Shown: positions 23,985 to 32,600 of the stretch, piece after piece | Layout of the letters: every line of letters begins with the position of its first letter | Numbering within the stretch: the stretch's first letter is position 1 | Program-made: the position numbers and the translations under genes | The notes under the pieces: generated by a model | The model's input: the letters and a program-made list of their open reading frames with translations, nothing else | Database searches by the model: none | What the model was told of the DNA's origin: nothing | NCBI GenBank assembly: GCA_963698405.1 | Contig: CAVOQT010000001.1 | Location: 124,001-188,000, forward strand | DNA: 64,000 bases | Direction of reading: 5' to 3' | Source: SHZI01 sp963698405 | GTDB taxonomy: Bacteria > Pseudomonadota > Gammaproteobacteria > Steroidobacterales > GCA-2729495

Positions 23985-25160
23985 TCAGCCTGGCTTCCCG
24001 TCTATGCGGGAGGCCGCCAGGATCGGACCGTATGCCACCATGAAGATAGCAAAAGCCAGCGCCCAGCAAATCCCGGCACCCAGCAGTACACGCGGATAGT
24101 GGTCGGGCCAGACTGCCGGCCCCGCCACGCGCAATATTGCTGCAACTGCAACCAGCAGATAAGCCACGACGATCGGTCGGCTGACTACCAGCGGTCGGGC
24201 CGTATGGCCCAGCGTGGTGCGTGTGCTGACGGCGAGGATCATCGTTGCGATGGCCCCGATGCCGAAGCCATGCAGCCAGTACTGTGCCCAGCTCGCATTA
24301 CTCAGCAGCGCGATACTTTTCAGTGCAAAACCGAGCGGCAACCAGGCGTAGGCCAGATGTAGCACCCACAGCATCGGATCGCCACCGCTACGCAGGCTGC
24401 GCCAGCCCGATAGTCGCACCGTATGCAGCACGGCGACGATGCACGCCAGCCAGCCAGCCAGCGCCGCGTCCGGCTGCCAGATGTCGACGCCGATTACCAC
24501 GATCATCGCAGTCGGCAGCAGGGTTTCCAGCCATGTGTATTTATGCAGCCTGAAGCTGGCGTTCATGCGGCGCAGTGCGTTGCTCGTAAAGGCCGGCAGG
24601 ATGCGGCCCCCGACGATGGTCAGCAGCAGCAGCACGACGTTTATCGCCGTGAGCAGTGCACGGCTGGCCAACACGGCATCGGTGCGCGCCAGTGCCAGCA
24701 GAAAGACAGCGTCGGCAATCCACAATACTGCCAGCACGGCGAGCATGGCGATGTTGCGATTGCGCTCACGGATGATGGGTGGTGCGATGAGTGCGATCAG
24801 CAGTGGCAGAAAGGCCAGTTCCAGTGTGACAAGCACGGGCAGGCTGCAGAATGGTGCGAGCGCGAATACGGCACGACCGGCCAGCCAGACCAGCGTGAGA
24901 GTGAAAACCGGCCAGCCACCAAAGCCGCGATTGGCAGTCCAGCTGGGTACACCGGTGAGCAGAAAACCGCTGATCGCTGCGATAGCGAAGCCGAACAGCA
25001 TTTCATGCGCATGCCAGAGTTGCGGCGGCAGCCCGATGAGTGGCGTGGTGTCAGTCAGCCAGATCAGCAGCCAGGCAGGAATCACCAGCAGCGCAAAGAG
25101 CCCACAGAAGAAAAAGAATGGGCGAAAACCGTAGGCAAACAGTGGATGACGGGCAATCAT
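23985..25160 (-). CDS. nnrS: NnrS family heme-copper membrane protein
   Basis: The 391-residue protein has about 12 membrane segments and NnrS landmarks: 'HPLFAYGFRPFFFFCGLFAL', 'HAHEMLFGFAIAAISGFLLT', 'GGRILPAFTSNALR', 'WLHGFGIGAIATMILAVSTR'. NnrS proteins carry heme and copper and protect against nitric-oxide stress, partly by limiting damage to iron pools. I use the ATG at 25160; a TTG lies two codons earlier. No strong ribosome site is visible. It sits between the feo genes (48 bases) and the bufferin operon (59 bases), on the same strand. Confidence 0.9.
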   Translation of the reverse strand: MIARHPLFAYGFRPFFFFCGLFALLVIPAWLLIWLTDTTPLIGLPPQLWHAHEMLFGFAIAAISGFLLTGVPSWTANRGFGGWPVFTLTLVWLAGRAVFALAPFCSLPVLVTLELAFLPLLIALIAPPIIRERNRNIAMLAVLAVLWIADAVFLLALARTDAVLASRALLTAINVVLLLLTIVGGRILPAFTSNALRRMNASFRLHKYTWLETLLPTAMIVVIGVDIWQPDAALAGWLACIVAVLHTVRLSGWRSLRSGGDPMLWVLHLAYAWLPLGFALKSIALLSNASWAQYWLHGFGIGAIATMILAVSTRTTLGHTARPLVVSRPIVVAYLLVAVAAILRVAGPAVWPDHYPRVLLGAGICWALAFAIFMVAYGPILAASRIDGKPG

Positions 25161-25208
25161 GCGCAAAGTATGGCGCAGTTGGCGGGCGTTTTGATTTCCG
25201 TGCGCTGG

Positions 25209-25373
25209 TCAGCCGATGCGTTTGTAAAAGCGCACGGTCTTCTCTTTTTCTTCCGGCGGCGCTGATACGCAACCCGAACAGCTGCCGGGTGGTTTTTTCC
25301 GCAGGCGCCAGACAAGCCGGCCGGCGACGACGGCGACGATCAGTATTGCGATGAGTTCCTGTACCCCGGGCAT
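25209..25373 (-). CDS. FeoB-associated Cys-rich small membrane protein
   Basis: The 54-residue protein begins 'MPGVQELIAILIVAVVAG', a single membrane helix. A basic 'RLVWRLRKK' follows, then a C-x2-C motif (Cys32, Cys35 in 'GSCSGC') and a charged tail. This is the form of the FeoB-associated Cys-rich proteins found in many Gammaproteobacteria in place of classical FeoC. Its ribosome site GAGGAGG overlaps the feoB stop codon, 11 bases upstream, so expression is coupled to FeoB. The cytoplasmic CxxC could bind iron or a redox centre at the FeoB exit. Confidence 0.8.
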   Translation of the reverse strand: MPGVQELIAILIVAVVAGRLVWRLRKKPPGSCSGCVSAPPEEKEKTVRFYKRIG

Positions 25374-25384
25374 GCTGGACCTCC

Positions 25385-27571
25385 TCAGCTACCGAGCTGG
25401 TACGCAAGCAGTGCGCCTGCATAGCCCAGTCCGGTCATGTACAGCCAGGCAAAGACCGGCCAGCCCAGGCTGTTTGTTTCACGATAGATGACGGCAAGGG
25501 TTGCGGCACACTGCAGGCAGAACGCATAGAAGATCAGCAGGCCGACCGTCATCGGCAAGGTGAAAACCAGTGATCCATCGGACCACGCGGCCCGCTTCAG
25601 TTGCTCACGCAGTGCGCCGTCTGTGGCCTCACCCTGATCACCGACCGAGTAGATGGTGCTCAATACGGCGATCACTACTTCCCGCGCGGGGAATCCGGCA
25701 ATCACGGCTGCAGAAACTTTCCAGTCCCAGCCCAGTGGTGCGAAGGCCGGTGCAACGAAATGCCCCATGCGGCCGAGCCAGCTTTGTTCCATCCAGGCAC
25801 TTGCCAGGCGATTGTCGAGCTGGGTGAGCTGCTGTTCGCGTGCGCTGCTGTCCGGCAGGCTGATGAGCGCAGCGCGTTCGGCCTCGAAGGGTGCGGCGAC
25901 CTCTGCCGGTCGTGGAAAATAAACCAGCGCCCAGACCAGTATGGCCACTGAAAAGATCACGGTTCCGGCGCGCACCAGAAAGATGCGGCCGCGCTCGGCA
26001 AGCCGGATTGCAACCGACCATAGATTCGGCAGGCGATAGGGCGGCAGCTCGATCATGAAGGTCGGTGTCGGCCCGCTGAGTGCGGTGCGCTTCAGCAGTA
26101 GCGCGGTGAGGACGCCGCCCACAATACCGAGCAGATAGAGACCCAGCAGCACCATGCCCTGCAGGTTGATCAGTCCGCCCAGATAACGCGTATTCGGTAT
26201 GAATGCACCGATCAGCAGCGCATAGATCGGCAAGCGTGCCGAACAGGTCATGAATGGCGCTGCGAGGATCGTCGCGATCCGGTCGCGCCGCTCGGGTATC
26301 ACGCGTGTCGCCATGATGCCGGGCACCGCACAGGCGAAACTCGACAGCATCGGAATGAAGGACTGTCCCGACAGGCCCACCGAGCGCATCAGGCGGTCGA
26401 CCATGAAGGCAACGCGCGGCATGTAGCCGGAATCTTCCAGCACGATGATGAAGGCGAAGAGGATCATGATCTGCGGCAGGAAGATCACCACGCCGCCCAC
26501 ACCGGCGATCACGCCATCGACCAGCAGGCTGGAGATCGCACCGGGCGGCAGCGCATCGCGCACCAGCTCGCCGAGACCCGAGGCCCAGCCATCGATCAGG
26601 TCCATCAGCGGTGCGGCCCAGGAAAAGACGGCCTGGAATACCGTTGCCATGACCAGCAGGAACAATACGATTCCGATTACCGGATGGTTGGTAACCCGGT
26701 CGATACGGTCGCTGAGTGTGATCCGGGGTGGCTGGCGCCGCTCGACTTTGGCAATCAGCGCGTTGATCAGTCCGTAACGGGCCGTCGCTTCCATCGCGGC
26801 CAGTGAACTGCCGGCGCTCAGCCTGGCACGCAGGTCGAGCATCTCGGCGTGGAAGGTTTCGCCGGCACTCAGTTCGAAACGCCGCTCGGCGGCACCGTGT
26901 GCATCGATGAGCGCCCGCTCGACTTCGTATTCGGTGAGATGTGAGCCCGCAGCCCGAAGCCGCTGCCAGAGATCTGCAGCTGCTTCGTTGACGGTGGGCA
27001 GTACGCGCAGCGGCGGGGGTGCCGGTGCAGTGAGAGCAACGGCCAGCGCCGTGCGCAGTGTATCCAGTCCGATCCCGCGGGCCGCCGACATGGCGACCAC
27101 CTGTGCGCCCAGACCCTTGCCGAGTTCGGCGACTTCGATCTCAATGCCCTTGGCATCAGCCAGGTCAGTCATGTTCAGGGCGATGACCATCGGCAGCCCG
27201 AGTTCAGCCAGCTGCGTGACAAGAAACAGGTTGCGCCGCAGGTTCGTCGCATCGACGACCGCGAGAATGGCGCGTGGTCGTGGCAGGTCTTCAACATGGC
27301 CGAGCAATACATCGATGGCCACCATTTCGTCAGGCGACTGTGCAGCGATCGAGTAGGCGCCCGGCAGATCGACCAGCGTGACGTTTCGGTCGTTCAGGCT
27401 GATGCGTCCGGTATGTCTTTCGACGGTGACGCCCGGGTAGTTGGCCGTTTTCTGGCGCAGCCCGGTAAGCGCGTTGAACAAGGTGCTCTTGCCGGTATTC
27501 GGATTGCCGATCACGGCAATCACCGGTCCGGTGGCATTTTCAGGCCCCGTCACGGGGGCGGCGCCGTTCAT
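25385..27571 (-). CDS. feoB: Ferrous iron transporter FeoB
   Basis: The 728-residue protein has an N-terminal G domain with G1 'GNPNTGKST' (22-30), G3 'DLPG' and G4 'NMTD', a helical spacer, and a membrane domain with paired Gate motifs ('MILFAFIIVLEDSGYMPR', 'SFACAVPGIMATR', and a second half near 'AGFPAREVVIAVLSTIYSVG'). It moves Fe2+ across the inner membrane. Its ATG overlaps the feoA stop by four bases, and a small Cys-rich gene follows. A Fur box upstream of feoA implies repression when iron is plentiful. Confidence 0.96.
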   Translation of the reverse strand: MNGAAPVTGPENATGPVIAVIGNPNTGKSTLFNALTGLRQKTANYPGVTVERHTGRISLNDRNVTLVDLPGAYSIAAQSPDEMVAIDVLLGHVEDLPRPRAILAVVDATNLRRNLFLVTQLAELGLPMVIALNMTDLADAKGIEIEVAELGKGLGAQVVAMSAARGIGLDTLRTALAVALTAPAPPPLRVLPTVNEAAADLWQRLRAAGSHLTEYEVERALIDAHGAAERRFELSAGETFHAEMLDLRARLSAGSSLAAMEATARYGLINALIAKVERRQPPRITLSDRIDRVTNHPVIGIVLFLLVMATVFQAVFSWAAPLMDLIDGWASGLGELVRDALPPGAISSLLVDGVIAGVGGVVIFLPQIMILFAFIIVLEDSGYMPRVAFMVDRLMRSVGLSGQSFIPMLSSFACAVPGIMATRVIPERRDRIATILAAPFMTCSARLPIYALLIGAFIPNTRYLGGLINLQGMVLLGLYLLGIVGGVLTALLLKRTALSGPTPTFMIELPPYRLPNLWSVAIRLAERGRIFLVRAGTVIFSVAILVWALVYFPRPAEVAAPFEAERAALISLPDSSAREQQLTQLDNRLASAWMEQSWLGRMGHFVAPAFAPLGWDWKVSAAVIAGFPAREVVIAVLSTIYSVGDQGEATDGALREQLKRAAWSDGSLVFTLPMTVGLLIFYAFCLQCAATLAVIYRETNSLGWPVFAWLYMTGLGYAGALLAYQLGS

Positions 27572-27795
27572 GTGGCTGACGCAACCTCTACTTGCCGGGC
27601 TTCCTCACAACGTAGCGAGAGCGCGTAATCCATGACCGAGACCTCGATCGGGTCACCGCCGATAGCCCGGCGTGTGACCTGGATTGGCGAGCCGGCCAGC
27701 AGGCCGAGCGCCATGAGCCGTTGCACGACGGGGCCGTGGCCATGTACGGCGATTATGGTGGCCGGCTGACCGACCTTGAGTTCATCGAGTGTCAT
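27568..27795 (-). CDS. feoA: Ferrous iron transport protein FeoA
   Basis: The 75-residue SH3-like protein has the FeoA pattern 'VGQPATIIAVHG', 'VVQRLMALGLLAGSPIQVTR', 'GDPIEVSVMDYALSLR'. It is thought to modulate FeoB. It overlaps feoB by four bases. The start codon lies 13 bases from a Fur-type dyad, so the operator covers the promoter or early leader. Confidence 0.93.
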   Translation of the reverse strand: MTLDELKVGQPATIIAVHGHGPVVQRLMALGLLAGSPIQVTRRAIGGDPIEVSVMDYALSLRCEEARQVEVASAT

Positions 27796-27807
27796 GGGTT
27801 CATTCTA

Positions 27808-27826
27808 AATGAGAATGATTGTCATT
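27808..27826. promoter_or_regulatory. Fur box upstream of feoA
   Basis: AATGAGAATGATTGTCATT is a 19-bp imperfect dyad close to the Fur consensus GATAATGATAATCATTATC. It lies just upstream of the feoA start on the minus strand. Fe2+-Fur binding here would repress feoAB and possibly the co-directional genes beyond. Confidence 0.82.
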
Positions 27827-27867
27827 CGATAGGGGGTTCCCCTGAGCCGGGGGAGGGCGGGGCGGGA

Positions 27868-29076
27868 TCAGCGATTGCGTATCGCGCGCGCCACATCCAT
27901 CTCCTGGGTGTAGGCGCGGGCAAATTCTTCGCTGAACAACTGCGGGGGGCCGCCGTCGTCGCGCTGGGTCAGCGCGTGATAACTCTCTTCATAGAGTTCC
28001 CAGTACTTGAGCTTGTTGGAGCCGGCCAACAGTCCACCGCGCTTCAGCCCCTTGTCGAAGCGGGATTTCAGCTCTTCCGGATCGAAACGGTCGACGTAAT
28101 CCTCGACCGCCTGCAGCATGGCCTTGACCAGCGCCTGCTCGTGTTGCCGGACGTCGCGGAATCCGGCCTTTACGGCGTCTTCGGCGCTGAGATAGGAGCC
28201 CTCGTTGCGGTCGTTGAGCAGATAGCGCAGCGCCTCATCGACGCTTGGCGAGAATTTGAGCGGATTGTTCTGCGCAGCCTGCATGACGGTTTGCGGCAGG
28301 CGGAAGGTGTCTTTCATATGGCTGCGCTCGCGCAGCAGTTCCATGAGCCCGCCGACCATCAGGCGCAGCAGCTTGCCACTGGTCTGCATGAGGTCGCCGG
28401 GCGGTACGCCGGCGATCGCATCCGGTTTGAGTCCGGCCGCCGTGATGAACCGGTCCAGGGCGCGCTGATCAACGATTGAGGGGGCCGGCGCTGCATCGCT
28501 GTCCGGTGGCAGGGCTGCTGGTACTTCGCTGGTCGTCCTGGTCGGTGCTGCTTTCTGCGTCTTGCCGGGGCGCGCGGGCAGCGACTTCATCTTCTGCACC
28601 AACGCGGTATTGGGGGTTAAATGGTGCTGCAGACTGGCGTCATTCAGCATCTTGTCTTCTGATACCAGCGCCAGCTCCATCGATTCTTCTTCCTGCACGA
28701 GTTGTGCTCGTACGATGGAGTCGCGCATGCCGTCATGCTGCGCATCGTCGTCGCTTTCACTGATGTCTACGGCGATTTCATAGGCGCCGATGCGCAGACG
28801 GTCGCCATCGAACAGTCGCTGGGGATGTCCCTGACCAACCGGTGTATCCGCATCGTTGACGTAAACGCCGTTGCGGCTGGTGTCGACCAGATAGTAGGCG
28901 CCGGACTGATGTTCGATCATCGCGTGCCGGCTGGAGACATAGCGTTGCGTGTCCGGCAGCACCCAGTCGTTCTCGCTGTGTCGGCCGATCGTGCCCCCGA
29001 CGGCGGCAAATTCACGCGTGCGCTCTTCCGCCGCAATCGCGTTGCTCTCACTGATGACCCGAAGGCGAAGTGGCAT
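27868..29076 (-). CDS. TagH-like FHA-domain protein (type VI secretion associated)
   Basis: The 402-residue protein has an N-terminal FHA domain (about 22-100) with 'GGTIGRHSENDWVLPD', 'VSSRHAMIE' and 'DTSRNGVYVN', which binds phosphothreonine. A low-complexity Pro/Ala linker follows. The C-terminal TagH domain (about 205-390) shows 'LDRFITAAGLKPDAI', 'LLRLMVGGLMELLRERSHMK', 'NNPLKFSPSVDEALRYLL' and 'YWELYEESY'. TagH proteins normally sit in type VI secretion loci with a PppA/PpkA pair. None of those genes is here, so it is an orphan in this window. I chose the ATG at 29076; the upstream frame to 29166 lacks family similarity. Confidence 0.85.
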   Translation of the reverse strand: MPLRLRVISESNAIAAEERTREFAAVGGTIGRHSENDWVLPDTQRYVSSRHAMIEHQSGAYYLVDTSRNGVYVNDADTPVGQGHPQRLFDGDRLRIGAYEIAVDISESDDDAQHDGMRDSIVRAQLVQEEESMELALVSEDKMLNDASLQHHLTPNTALVQKMKSLPARPGKTQKAAPTRTTSEVPAALPPDSDAAPAPSIVDQRALDRFITAAGLKPDAIAGVPPGDLMQTSGKLLRLMVGGLMELLRERSHMKDTFRLPQTVMQAAQNNPLKFSPSVDEALRYLLNDRNEGSYLSAEDAVKAGFRDVRQHEQALVKAMLQAVEDYVDRFDPEELKSRFDKGLKRGGLLAGSNKLKYWELYEESYHALTQRDDGGPPQLFSEEFARAYTQEMDVARAIRNR

Positions 29077-29231
29077 GGTTTGTCCTGTACCAAGGCAGGA
29101 CCGATACGGTGCACCGGCAGCCTGCATGGAGTGTTGCAGGCGGAATGATGGCTGGAGAGCGGGCATCTGGCCGCGTTTCGGTTCACAGTTCGGGGTGGTT
29201 TTCAGACCCGGTCTGGATCCGGAGCCTGCGC

Positions 29232-29260
29232 TATACTGCGCGCCCGCCAGATCTGGCGGG
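29232..29260. promoter_or_regulatory. -10 box followed by an 18-bp palindrome
   Basis: TATACT (29232-29237) is followed by the perfect palindrome CCCGCCAGATCTGGCGGG (29243-29260), about where transcription of DUF1820-purL would begin. A second dyad, CAGACCCGGTCTG (29203-29215), lies 28 bases upstream. The palindrome could be an operator or a stable 5' hairpin in the mRNA. No regulator is identified. Confidence 0.45.
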
Positions 29261-29300
29261 GCGTTTGAGCAAACAGCACCAGCGGGGCCTGGCGGCCGGC

Positions 29301-29642
29301 ATGTCAGCGAGAAGTCTTTACAAGGTTGTCTTCCTCAGCCAGGGCAAGGTCTACGAGATCTATGCCCGGAATGTGACGCAGGGCACATTGTTTGGCTTTA
29401 TCGAGGTGGAGCGGCTGGTATTCGGTGAGCGCAGCTCGGTGGTGATCGATCCGTCCGAAGAGCGCATCAGAACCGAATTCGCCGGTGTGCGGCGTACCTA
29501 TCTGCCACTGCATTCCATCCTGCGTATCGACGAGGTCGAGAAGCAGGGGGTCAGCAAGATCAGTGCCGCTGACAGCAGTAACGTCAGTCAATTTCCCACG
29601 CCGATCTATACGCCGGCGCCATCCGGCGACGTCGACCAGTGA
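29301..29642 (+). CDS. DUF1820 family protein
   Basis: The 113-residue protein matches DUF1820, a family largely limited to Gammaproteobacteria: 'YKVVFLSQGKVYEIYARNV', 'LFGFIEVERLVFGERSSVVI', 'HSILRIDEVEKQG'. It looks cytoplasmic, with no signal or membrane segment. The ATG at 29301 is chosen; the longer open frame reads back into the TagH control region. Its function is unknown. It reaches the purL region with a possible four-base overlap. Confidence 0.85.
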   Translation: MSARSLYKVVFLSQGKVYEIYARNVTQGTLFGFIEVERLVFGERSSVVIDPSEERIRTEFAGVRRTYLPLHSILRIDEVEKQGVSKISAADSSNVSQFPTPIYTPAPSGDVDQ

Positions 29643-29692
29643 CCGGCGCACCGCAGACACCTGCCGTGTCGCCGTCATCCCGTACAGGCACC

Positions 29693-32600
29693 ATGCTGGT
29701 GTGGGCCGGTGCTGCTGCGCTGTCCTCTTTCCGGCTGGACAAGCTGCTCAGGGCAGTCCGCACGCATGTGCCGCAGGTCAGCCGGGTGGCTGCCCGTTTC
29801 GAACACTGCCTCTCCCTCGACCGGCCGTTGACGGAAAGCGGGGAGCGCACCCTGCGGCGTCTGCTCGGTGATGAACCGGTAGCAGAGCTGGCCGGTCAAT
29901 CGCTGCTGGTGATACCACGGGTCGGCACCATCTCGCCCTGGTCGAGCAAGGCCACCGATATCGTGCACAGCTGCGGGCTTGATGCGGTTCGGCGTGTCGA
30001 GCGGATGATCCGTTTCAGTTTCTCTGTACCGGCACCGCTCAGCGCTGCCGAGATCGCGCCGCTTGCGCCGCTGCTGCACGACCGGATGACGCAGACCCTG
30101 CTCGACCGGGAAGCAGTATCTGACGATCTGTTTGCCGTGCATGCACCGGCGAGACTGCGCAATATCCCGCTGTTGCACGAAGGGTTGCCTGCGCTGGAGC
30201 GTGCCAATCAGGAGCTGGGCCTCGCGCTTTCGACGGATGAGATGGCTTACCTGGCGCAAAAATTCAGTGCTGAGCAACGCGATCCGACTGATGCCGAGCT
30301 GATGATGTTCGCTCAGGCGAACTCCGAGCATTGTCGTCACAAGATCTTCAATGCGCGCTGGGTGATCGATGGTGAGGAGCAGGCCTCAAGCCTGTTTCAG
30401 ATGATCCGTTCCACGCATGCGACGAATCCCACCGGTGTGCTGAGTGCCTACTGCGACAATGCCGCCGTGATCGAAGGTGCGGTGACTGCGCATCTGTTTG
30501 CCGATCCGGCGAGTGGCGCCTACCGCTCGCAGATTCTCCCCGTCCACACCTTGATGAAAGTCGAGACGCACAATCATCCGACGGCGATCTCACCGTTCCC
30601 CGGTGCCGCGACCGGATCTGGTGGCGAACTCCGCGATGAAGGTGCGACCGGCCGCGGTGGCCGACCGAAGGCCGGCCTGACCGGTTTCAGCGTATCGAAT
30701 CTTGCTGTGCCGGACTGGTCGCAGCCCTGGGAATACAGTCCGGGCCGGCCAGAGCGAATTGCCAGCCCCCTGCAGATCATGCTTGAGGGGCCGATCGGCG
30801 CCGCCTCTTTCAATAATGAATTCGGCCGGCCGAACATCGTCGGCTACTTCCGGACGTTTGAGCAGCGCGATGCGAGGGGTGGTGCATCAGCCCGCGGCTA
30901 TCACAAGCCGATCATGATCGCCGGCGGTCTCGGCAATATTTCCGGTGCTGATGTCGAGAAGGCCGAGGTGCCGGTGGGCGCGCTGCTGATCGTGCTCGGC
31001 GGGCCGGCGATGCTGATCGGACTCGGTGGTGGTGCGGCTTCGTCGGTTGGCAGCGGCACGAGTGCCGCGGATCTGGACTTCGCTTCGGTTCAGCGTGGCA
31101 ATCCGGAAATCGAGCGGCGCGCGCAGCAGGTCATTGAAGCCTGTCGTGCACGCGCGGCGCTGGAGGGCGTTGCGAACCCCATGCTCATGCTGCACGACGT
31201 GGGCGCGGGCGGCCTGTCGAATGCAGTGCCGGAGCTCGTCGATCACAGTCATCGGGGCGCGACCATTGAGCTGCGCGAGATTCCAAATGCCGAGCCCGGC
31301 ATGTCGCCGCTGGAAATCTGGTGCAACGAAGCGCAGGAACGTTACGTGCTGGCCATCGAACCAGCCGATCTGGATTGGTTCGCTGCGGTATGCGTACGTG
31401 AACGGTGCCCATATGCCGTGCTGGGCTGCATGGACGACAGCGGTCGTCTGATCGTCACCGATCGCGAACTCGGTGGCCGGCCGGTAAATATGCCGCTGGA
31501 AACCCTGCTCGGCAACGCACCGCAGATGCTGCGCAGGATCGAACGCCGCCACGCGGCGTCGGCCGCGCCGCTGGATCTCAGTGGTATCGAACTTGCTGAT
31601 GCCTGTCTGCGCGTGCTGCGCATGCCGGTGGTTGCCGACAAGTCCTTCCTGATCAATATCGGCGACCGCACCGTCGGTGGCCTGGTCGCACGCGATCAGT
31701 TCGTCGGTCCGTGGCAGGTGCCGGTAAGCGATGTGGGCGTGACTGCGCTTGGCTTCGAGACCTTCGTCGGTGAGGCGATGGCGATGGGCGAACGCGCACC
31801 GGTAGCGCTGCTCGATGCACCGGCTTCCGGCCGGCTGGCCGTCGGTGAAGCACTGACGAATATCGCTGCAGCGGCTATTGCCGATCTGGCCACGGTACGG
31901 CTGTCGGCAAACTGGATGGCCGCTGCCGGCAGCCCTGGTGAGGACGAGCGGCTGTATGACACGGTCGATGCCGTCAGCGCGCTATGCCGGACTCTCAGGA
32001 TTGCGATTCCGGTGGGCAAGGATTCGCTATCCATGCAGACGCGCTGGAGTGAGGCGGGCGTCAGTCATGCGGTGGTGGCGCCAGTCTCGCTGGTCGTGTC
32101 GGCGTTTGCACCGGTCAGCGACGTGCGCCTGACCCTCACACCGCAGCTGGCAGCGGATATCAACTCAAGCCTGCTGCTCATCGATCTGGGCTGTGGCCGG
32201 AATCGTCTGGGCGGGTCCGTGCTGGCGCAGGCCTTCGTGCGTACTGGCGGATCGCCGCCCGATCTCGATGATGCCGCCAGACTGGCTGCGCTGTTTGCCT
32301 GCGTGCAGGCGTTGCGCGCCCGGCAGCTGTTGCTGGCCTATCACGACCGCAGCGATGGTGGCCTGTTTGTCACGCTGTGTGAAATGGCCTTTGCCGGCAA
32401 GACCGGACTCGATATCACGCTCAGTGCGGAGAGCGCTGAAGCAGTGCTCAGTGCCTTGTTTGCCGAGGAGCTGGGTGCCGTACTGCAGGTGCGGGATACG
32501 GATCTCGCCGCCGTGCAGGCTGTCCTCGCGCAGCATGGCCTGACGGATATCACTACCAGCGTTGGTCGCGTCACGCAGTCTGACCGGATCCGTATCCTGG

